Positions 6,966 to 11,116 of a DNA stretch of 11,116 nt are shown here, piece by piece. The stretch covers positions 1 to 11,116 of the forward strand of contig CAYSEU010000024.1 in assembly GCA_964430365.1 (NCBI GenBank), written 5' to 3'. Positions within the stretch are counted from its first letter, which is position 1; every line of letters starts with the position of its first letter. Below the pieces are notes generated by a model that saw only the letters and a list, made by a program, of their open reading frames with translations, was not told where the DNA came from and did no database searches. A program made the translations under genes and the position numbers. This DNA is from JAVEVH01 sp964430365. Its GTDB lineage: Bacteria; Patescibacteriota; Dojkabacteria; SC72.

Positions 6966-7493
6966 GTGTTCCTTTCAGATAAAACTATAAAAGAATATAT
7001 ACAAAGTGGAAAGATAAAGGTAATAGGGGAGGTAGATATAGAGAGTACAGGTATTAGTTTACACTTAGGTAATGAATTACTAATCCCTAGGCCATATCAG
7101 GTAGTAGATAGTAAAAATCCCAAAGATATTGAATATGTTAAATACAATCTTAATCAAGCACCATATGTACTTAAGCCTAATGACTTTGTACTGGGTAGTA
7201 GTAAAGAGATAGTTAAAACGGATAGGGATATATTAACAATGATAGATGGGAGAAGTACATACGCTAGAATTGGTATGAGTATACATCTTAGTGCTATGTT
7301 TTTAGATGGGCTACCTTTTAGTGAAGAGAGCTCTGTACTTGAGATTAAGAACTACGGTTTCTTTAACATACTACTTCACCCTGGAGAGAAATTAGGTACA
7401 TACCTTTTCTCAATGCTTTCTACACCAATAGAGGGAGAGAAGAACAGTTTGTATAAGGACCAGAATGGTGTAACACCCCCTAAATTCGTATAA
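6966..7493 (+). CDS. dcd: dCTP deaminase-like protein (dUTPase/Dcd fold)
   Basis: A 175-residue homolog of trimeric dCTP deaminases, which convert dCTP to dUTP for dTTP synthesis. The GTG start is supported because the encoded MFLSDKTIKEYI matches the family's usual N-terminus (M-x-L-S-D). Further matches are LKPNDFVLGSSKEIV (69-83), the signature DGRSTYARIGMSIHLSA (94-110) with S97 and R101, LEIKNYG (125-131) with the presumed catalytic E126, and the LHPGEKLG turn (137-144). Differences from the standard family: the usual DPGF/W after the signature reads DGLPF (114-118), the usual S-x-D-L-x-L-G reads GISLHLG, and the Gln common after the Gly near 144 is absent. Deaminase activity is likely; a bifunctional or dUTPase variant cannot be excluded. 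It ends at a two-way terminator. Confidence 0.85.
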   Translation: MFLSDKTIKEYIQSGKIKVIGEVDIESTGISLHLGNELLIPRPYQVVDSKNPKDIEYVKYNLNQAPYVLKPNDFVLGSSKEIVKTDRDILTMIDGRSTYARIGMSIHLSAMFLDGLPFSEESSVLEIKNYGFFNILLHPGEKLGTYLFSMLSTPIEGEKNSLYKDQNGVTPPKFV

Positions 7494-7497
7494 ACAA

Positions 7498-7523
7498 AAA
7501 AGGGAGTATTCCTACTCCCTTTT
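7498..7523. terminator. Bidirectional intrinsic terminator between dcd and the cupin gene
   Basis: An 11-bp perfect stem (AAAAGGGAGTA at 7498-7508, its complement at 7513-7523) has a four-base loop TTCC. The A-run on one side and T-run on the other let it terminate in both directions. It starts four bases after the dcd stop and lies 17 bases before the cupin stop, serving both convergent genes. Confidence 0.9.
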
Positions 7524-7539
7524 GTGCCACAAACCGAAA

Positions 7540-7923
7540 TTAATGATGATGCTCTTCCTCTGCTAACATAGCATCCTGTTTTGTTACATGTACTGTTTCT
7601 GCTGGATGGTTAGGTGGTGCATAAATAGTGTATATCTTTAAATCTTTAGAATCAGAAGTATTAATTACATTATGTTCTACACCTGCTGGTACTATGAATA
7701 CCATATCATCACTTACTGTACTCTCTTCTCCATTCATAGTTACCTTACCCTCTCCCTCTTCAACTCTAAAGAATTGATCTACACTATCATGTACTTCTAA
7801 ACCAATATCTTCACCTGGTTTAAGAGACATAACTACTAACTGCATATGTGTGCCTGTATAAAGGACTTTTCTGAAATTACTATTCTCCTTAGTCCTATCC
7901 TCAATATTATCTATATATCCCAT
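7540..7923 (-). CDS. Small single-domain cupin
   Basis: A 127-residue cytoplasmic protein of the widespread stand-alone cupin group, recognised by NFRKVLYTGTHMQLVVMSL (16-34), PGEDIGLEVHDSVDQFF (36-52; H45 and probably Q50 or D49 as metal ligands), the first-motif end VEEGEGKV (54-61), and second cupin motif VPAGVEHNVINT (78-89; H84), then IYTIYAPPNHP (97-107). The function of this subgroup is not settled; binding of a metal and a small ligand is expected. It ends in a natural EEEHHH tail (122-127). A Shine-Dalgarno-like AAGGGG lies about eight bases before the ATG at 7923. The gene diverges from the sigma factor gene and its promoter overlaps that gene's promoter. Confidence 0.9.
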   Translation of the reverse strand: MGYIDNIEDRTKENSNFRKVLYTGTHMQLVVMSLKPGEDIGLEVHDSVDQFFRVEEGEGKVTMNGEESTVSDDMVFIVPAGVEHNVINTSDSKDLKIYTIYAPPNHPAETVHVTKQDAMLAEEEHHH

Positions 7924-7958
7924 ATATCTATCCCCTTACAATTTAGATAACTTACCTA

Positions 7959-7987
7959 ATGTTAATATATTCACAAGTAGCAGTCAA
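7959..7987 (-). promoter_or_regulatory. Promoter of the cupin gene
   Basis: Read on the minus strand, TTGACT (plus coordinates 7982-7987) and TAACAT (7959-7964) are separated by 17 nt. This predicts a start near 7952 and a leader of about 28 nt carrying the AAGGGG ribosome site. It overlaps the opposing sigma-gene promoter. Confidence 0.5.
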
Positions 7988-7999
7988 AAATGGTATACT
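7970..7999 (+). promoter_or_regulatory. Promoter of the sigma factor gene, extended -10
   Basis: TTCACA (7970-7975) and TATACT (7994-7999), each five of six consensus bases, are spaced by 18 nt, and the TG of an extended -10 sits at 7991-7992. The predicted start is about 8006, giving a leader near 20 nt without a Shine-Dalgarno sequence. Confidence 0.55.
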
Positions 8000-8026
8000 A
8001 TAGGACTTATTTCAACACCAATATTT

Positions 8027-8803
8027 ATGACAGAAGATCCATACAGACAACAAGAAGAACATATCGAAGAAGAGAAATCATATGCACTAGAAATATATCT
8101 CTCAGAGATAAACAAAGAAGTATTAGACAAGGATGAAGAGATTGTACTTGCAAGTACAAGAGAATGTGGCCTAGATGCACAGACATTGCTCGAGAAATGT
8201 AATGAGAATATAACAGAGGTAGAAAAAGAGCAACTTCAGGTTATAGCAAGAAATGGAAAAAAGGCAGAAGAAATATTAATAGATAGACATCAATGGTTTG
8301 TTACCGTAGTAGCAAAAAGATTCAATTCAATACCACAGGAAGATGCTATACAACAAGCGAATATCGGACTGTTAAAAGCTCTTAAAAAATATGACTATAC
8401 AAAAGGTAGATTATCTCAGTACGCATTATGGTATATGTTTCGTGAAATCGAGGCATTTGAACTTTCTTCTAAAAAAATACCTGTAGAAAATAAAGAACTA
8501 TTTAAAACAGAAGATAGGGAATTTGAAAATGAAATACTTGAGAGAGTAGAGGAGGAAGGAAATTCAAAAATCCTATGGAATGAATTAGAAAAAATGACTG
8601 AGAAAGAATCAACCATAGTAATTAAAAAATGTGGACTAGATGGAAATACACCTCTATCAAGTAAAGAAATAGCAGAGTTATTAAATCTTAGTATAGCAGA
8701 AGTAAGAAGAGTCTTCTCAAAGAAAATATTCTATCTTGCAAGAAGGGTAGGAAATAATTATAAAAAAATTAATCTAAGAGAATTTGTAGAGCCTCTCAAA
8801 TAA
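8027..8803 (+). CDS. Compact sigma-70 family RNA polymerase sigma factor
   Basis: A 258-residue sigma-70-like protein. Region 1.2 is visible at about 20-42 (LEIYLSEINKEVLDKDEEI). Region 2 spans about 73-145: DRHQWFVTVVAKRF, then QEDAIQQANIGLLKALKKYDYTKG (104-127, the core-RNAP-binding helix) and SQYALWYMFREIEAF (130-144), the -10 recognition helix. Region 4 is at about 184-241 with the helix-turn-helix LSSKEIAELLNLSIAEVRRVF (210-230). The linker between regions 2 and 4 is short, so region 3 is reduced or missing. The -10 helix departs from the housekeeping sequence (YALWYMFREI in place of YATWWIRQAI), which argues for an alternative rather than primary factor. Its stop codon abuts the stop of the opposing gene at 8804. 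Confidence 0.85.
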   Translation: MTEDPYRQQEEHIEEEKSYALEIYLSEINKEVLDKDEEIVLASTRECGLDAQTLLEKCNENITEVEKEQLQVIARNGKKAEEILIDRHQWFVTVVAKRFNSIPQEDAIQQANIGLLKALKKYDYTKGRLSQYALWYMFREIEAFELSSKKIPVENKELFKTEDREFENEILERVEEEGNSKILWNELEKMTEKESTIVIKKCGLDGNTPLSSKEIAELLNLSIAEVRRVFSKKIFYLARRVGNNYKKINLREFVEPLK

Positions 8804-9241
8804 TTAAAAGATATCTACCTTCTCATTAACAAGCATCTCTAATATCATATCCCTATTAATAAGTAGAGTAGGTATTCCCATCCCCTCTATCTTTTTAATC
8901 TGCCCTAACTCTCTATTAATAAATCTCTTTGAATATCTCTTCTCATTAGCCTTAATTCTACTTATATTTAAATCTACTATCTTTCCTTTATCTATAGTAG
9001 GGTCATATACAAAAAAATTAGGAATATACTCTATCTCTTCTATCAAAGGATTTTTAAAAACAAGTAAACCATTGTTTTGTGCTAACCTTGTAAAGGCTAC
9101 CTCCAAAAGGTCTAATTTAAGATAGCTATCCATATCTTTCAGATCTACAGGAGAATCTAATTGCATCTGAGGATACTCCCTATATATTGTAAGCATAATT
9201 GCTGAGGGATTTCTATTTTGTTCATTTTCATAATCTTCCAT
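8804..9241 (-). CDS. Protein of unknown function, possible degenerate PD-(D/E)XK-like fold
   Basis: No family is firmly recognised in these 145 residues. The central part reads YIPNFFVYDP (72-81), a short loop, then GKIVDLNISRIKANEKRYSKR (86-106), QIKKIEGMGIPTLLIN (114-129) and a final helix. The order (hydrophobic-Pro-polar-Phe strand, acidic strand, basic helix, then a strand with a Pro) resembles small PD-(D/E)XK nuclease-like proteins, where the first strand usually carries PDF and the second E-x-K. Here they read PNF and DLN, so the catalytic residues would be altered and the likeness may be only superficial. It is soluble and has no cysteines. It converges on the sigma gene with adjacent stop codons and has a TATAAT close to its start. 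Confidence 0.75.
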   Translation of the reverse strand: MEDYENEQNRNPSAIMLTIYREYPQMQLDSPVDLKDMDSYLKLDLLEVAFTRLAQNNGLLVFKNPLIEEIEYIPNFFVYDPTIDKGKIVDLNISRIKANEKRYSKRFINRELGQIKKIEGMGIPTLLINRDMILEMLVNEKVDIF

Positions 9242-9256
9242 ACCGTATTATATATC

Positions 9257-9262
9257 ATTATA
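9257..9262 (-). promoter_or_regulatory. -10 box of the 145-residue protein gene
   Basis: On the minus strand there is a perfect TATAAT here and a second one at 9247-9252, the latter only five bases before the ATG at 9241. Using the first gives a leader of about eight bases; the second would start inside the gene. No Shine-Dalgarno sequence is present. Confidence 0.35.
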
Positions 9263-9276
9263 GTAAATAATATATA

Positions 9277-9316
9277 CATATTTATTTTGATTTGATGATT
9301 ATCAAAATAAAATATG
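9277..9316. repeat. Long near-perfect palindrome in the divergent spacer
   Basis: TTTATTTTGAT (9281-9291) and its exact reverse complement (9301-9311) flank a nine-base spacer. Allowing one extra T, the match extends to 15 bases on the left (9277-9291) and 16 on the right (9301-9316). It lies 36 bases upstream of the minus-strand start at 9241 and about 115 bases before the -35 of the iscS promoter. Its position between divergent promoters suggests an operator, but a hairpin or AT-rich chance palindrome is possible. The rest of the 228-base spacer (9317-9430) shows several AGTAC words and no gene. Confidence 0.5.
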
Positions 9317-9432
9317 CTAGATGGTATGAGTACTCTATTCGCTCTCCTATATAGATTTAGAATGTAGAAAGAAACAAAGACAAGCAGTACTACATTGAGT
9401 ACATGATAGTAGAAAGATATAGATATTTAGAC

Positions 9433-9462
9433 TTTCAAAGTAATATACATCTGTGATACAAT
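9433..9462 (+). promoter_or_regulatory. Promoter of the iscS-iscU-mnmA operon, extended -10
   Basis: TTTCAA (9433-9438) and TACAAT (9457-9462) are separated by 18 nt, with an extended TG at 9454-9455. The predicted start (about 9469) falls on or next to the ATG at 9470, so the transcript would be leaderless. Confidence 0.5.
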
Positions 9463-9469
9463 TTCCTCT

Positions 9470-10633
9470 ATGGAAAAACTTATATACATGGACAACGCTG
9501 CTACTACTAAAATACACCCTGATGTATTGAAAGAAATGCTCCCATATCTTTCAGATAACTATGGTAATCCCTCAAGTATATATTCCATTGGTAGAGAGAG
9601 TAAAAAAGCTATCGATATTGCGAGGGAAAGAGTGGCAAAAGCTCTAAATAGTAATACAAATGAAATATTCTTTACTAGTGGTGGTACTGAATCAGATAAC
9701 TGGGCAATTACAGGTATTGCTTTTGCTAACGAAAGCAAAGGTAAACATATAATTAGTACAAATATAGAACATCATGCAGTATTACATACTCTTACATATT
9801 TAGAAAAATATGGATTTGAAATTACATACATACCTGTAAAAGAGAATGGAATAATTGATATTAAAGATTTAGAGAAAGAAATTAGAAAAGATACCATACT
9901 AATCTCTGTAATGTTTGCTAACAATGAGATAGGATCAATTCAACCAATCAAAGAGATAGGGGAAATTGCTCATAAGAAAGGTATATATTTTCATACAGAT
10001 GCTGTACAAGCAGTAGGAAATATTCCAATAGATGTAGAAGATTTAAATATTGATTTACTCTCACTTTCTGCACATAAAATAAATGGCCCGAAGGGTGTAG
10101 GAGCTTTGTATATTAGAAAAGGAGTAAATATCTCTAATCTGTTACATGGTGGTGGACAGGAGATGAAAAGAAGGGCAGGTACAGAAAATGTAGCAGGTAT
10201 AGTAGGGCTAGGAAAAGCAATAGAGATTAATACTAAAGATATTGAGAAAAAGAGTAAGTATTTAATAGAGTTAAGAGATTACTTCATAGAAAGAATTCTT
10301 AAAACAGTACAAGATACAATATTAAATGGAGATCCTAAATTAAGATTACCAGCTAATATTAATGTATGCTTTAGATATATAGAGGGAGAATCAATATTAC
10401 TAATGCTAGATATGAAAGGTATATGTGCATCCAGTGGCTCTGCATGTACCTCAGGCTCTCTAGAGCCATCTCATGTACTCCTTGCTCTAGGATTACCCCA
10501 CGAGATTGCACATGGTTCTTTGAGATTAACTTTAAGTGAAGAGATTACCAAAGAAGATATGGATTATGTATTGGAAACAATACCTCCAATCGTTGAGAAA
10601 TTAAGAGCTATGTCACCTTTAATTAAGAATTAA
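9470..10633 (+). CDS. iscS: Cysteine desulfurase (IscS/NifS group I)
   Basis: A full-length (387 aa) PLP enzyme that takes sulfur from L-cysteine as an enzyme-bound persulfide. All key parts are visible: YMDNAATT (6-13), SGGTESDN (70-77), EHHAV (100-104), ANNEIG (150-155), HTDAVQ with D177 (175-180), PLP lysine K203 in SAHK, the GGGQEMKRRAGTEN loop (227-240), and the active-site C326 in SSGSACTSGSLEPSHVL. That long Cys loop marks the group I (IscS/NifS) type rather than the SufS type. It is followed six bases later by the scaffold gene and then by mnmA, so it should supply sulfur both to Fe-S cluster assembly and to tRNA thiolation. There is no Shine-Dalgarno sequence; a promoter lies directly before the ATG. 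Confidence 0.96.
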   Translation: MEKLIYMDNAATTKIHPDVLKEMLPYLSDNYGNPSSIYSIGRESKKAIDIARERVAKALNSNTNEIFFTSGGTESDNWAITGIAFANESKGKHIISTNIEHHAVLHTLTYLEKYGFEITYIPVKENGIIDIKDLEKEIRKDTILISVMFANNEIGSIQPIKEIGEIAHKKGIYFHTDAVQAVGNIPIDVEDLNIDLLSLSAHKINGPKGVGALYIRKGVNISNLLHGGGQEMKRRAGTENVAGIVGLGKAIEINTKDIEKKSKYLIELRDYFIERILKTVQDTILNGDPKLRLPANINVCFRYIEGESILLMLDMKGICASSGSACTSGSLEPSHVLLALGLPHEIAHGSLRLTLSEEITKEDMDYVLETIPPIVEKLRAMSPLIKN

Positions 10634-10639
10634 AAAACT

Positions 10640-11017
10640 ATGGAAGAATACAGTACAAAAGTAATGGATCATTTCTTTAATCCTAGAAATGTAGGAACTA
10701 TGGATGACGCAGATGGAATAGGGGAAGTAGGTAACCCTAGATGTGGAGACATTATGAGAATGTATATTAAGGTAAAAGATGACAAGATAACGGACATAAA
10801 ATTCCAAACATTTGGATGTGGAGCAGCAGTAGCTACTAGTAGTATGGTAACCGAGTTAGTAAAAGGTCAAACATTAGATGAAGCACTAAAGATTACTAAT
10901 AGGGAGGTAGCAGAAGCTTTAGATGGCCTACCCCCTATTAAAATGCACTGCTCTAATCTAGCAGAAGCTGGTATTAAAGCCGCTATAGATGATTACAGAA
11001 AGAAGAATGAAACGTAA
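10640..11017 (+). CDS. iscU: Fe-S cluster scaffold protein IscU (NifU N-terminal type)
   Basis: A 125-residue scaffold on which [2Fe-2S] clusters are built from iron and IscS-derived sulfur. The three ligand cysteines are present: C35 in GNPRCGD (31-37, with conserved D37), C60 in TFGCGAAVA (57-65), and C104 in KMHCSNLA (101-108, with H103). The LPPIK segment at 97-101 matches the HscA-binding LPPVK motif of IscU. Asp at 37 and the simple one-domain length fit IscU or the NifU N-domain, not SufU, which has an insert. The gene starts six bases after the iscS stop without a Shine-Dalgarno sequence and overlaps mnmA by 11 nt, which indicates coupled expression. Confidence 0.95.
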   Translation: MEEYSTKVMDHFFNPRNVGTMDDADGIGEVGNPRCGDIMRMYIKVKDDKITDIKFQTFGCGAAVATSSMVTELVKGQTLDEALKITNREVAEALDGLPPIKMHCSNLAEAGIKAAIDDYRKKNET

Positions 11018-11116
11018 AGGTAAAGTATTGCTAGGTATGAGTGGTGGAGTAGATAGCTCTGTATCTGCATATATACTTAAAAATAGAATATTGCTAACTA
11101 AGGAACTCTCTTCAGA
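11007..11116 (+). CDS. mnmA: tRNA-specific 2-thiouridylase MnmA, N-terminal fragment cut by the window edge
   Basis: The ATG at 11007 overlaps the iscU stop by 11 nt and opens a frame to the end of the window. It reads MKRKGKVLLGMSGGVDSSVS (1-20), with the ATP-binding PP-loop SGGVDSS (12-18) in the form typical of MnmA. MnmA adds sulfur to the wobble uridine of tRNA for Lys, Glu and Gln, using persulfide from a cysteine desulfurase, which fits the operon. After AYILK (21-25) one expects a Gly-rich turn and the strand of the next motif. The sequence instead reads NRILLTKELSS, which does not look like the family. Other PP-loop enzymes are less likely given the gene order. Confidence 0.75.
   Translation, partial: MKRKGKVLLGMSGGVDSSVSAYILKNRILLTKELSS

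Noticed and set aside
7902..7923. Cloning-tag origin of the EEEHHH end of the cupin
   Set aside because: Only three His follow a natural Glu run, the codons fit the genome, and the stop lies normally before a native terminator.
8416..8616. 66-residue Ser/Phe-rich ORF antisense to the sigma gene
   Set aside because: Composition is the mirror of the Glu/Lys-rich sigma coding sequence; there is no start signal.
9332..9380. Short leader-peptide ORF (MSTLFALLYRFRM) before iscS
   Set aside because: No ribosome site, no attenuator hairpin, and the iscS promoter lies downstream of it.
1..11116. CRISPR array, transposase, integrase, rRNA or tRNA gene
   Set aside because: No regular spaced repeats, no IS ends or mobile-element proteins, and no rRNA or complete tRNA pattern were seen on either strand.

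Overview
The window is AT-rich, with heavy use of AGA for arginine and ATA for isoleucine, very tight gene packing, and short or absent leaders. TGA acts as a stop, for example at the end of the VTT membrane protein at 1752-1754. The gene set (a GH3 hexosaminidase, a flippase-like/GT-C pair, a dCTP deaminase, a cupin, a compact sigma factor, then IscS-IscU-MnmA) and the base composition suggest a reduced bacterial genome of the Candidate Phyla Radiation (Patescibacteria) type. That placement is an inference from style and content; no marker gene fixes it.

Left part (1-1124). A minus-strand protein with a Cys/Pro metal-site-like pattern (43-642) overlaps the probable start of another minus-strand gene that leaves the window (1-110). 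Next is a 480-base stretch with no credible protein gene. It carries a good plus-strand promoter (TTGACA/TATCAT), a dense set of perfectly complementary segments, some of which cross each other as pseudoknots do, and a strong intrinsic terminator with nine T. I read it as a gene for a structured non-coding RNA of about 400 nt that I cannot assign to a known class. It is the most interesting object here.

Envelope part (1125-6854). On the plus strand a TVP38/TMEM64-type membrane protein is followed by a membrane-anchored NagZ-like GH3 enzyme. Facing them is a four-gene minus-strand run, transcribed from 6854 down to 2887. It encodes a single-pass protein with an extracytoplasmic domain, a flippase-like (LPG synthase TM domain) protein, a GT-C-type membrane glycosyltransferase candidate, and another single-pass protein. 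The two middle genes overlap by 23 nt. The run looks like a surface glycan or glycolipid module, and its last gene overlaps the hexosaminidase tail to tail.

Middle (6966-9241). A dCTP deaminase with a GTG start shares a perfect two-way terminator with a convergent cupin gene. The cupin and a divergent sigma-70-like gene have back-to-back, physically overlapping promoters. The sigma gene ends exactly where an opposing 145-residue protein of unknown function ends.

Right part (9242-11116). A 228-base divergent spacer contains a long near-perfect palindrome and a promoter whose predicted start falls on the ATG of the cysteine desulfurase. The desulfurase, the IscU scaffold and the start of MnmA form a sulfur-mobilisation operon. 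It would serve Fe-S cluster assembly and tRNA 2-thiouridylation.
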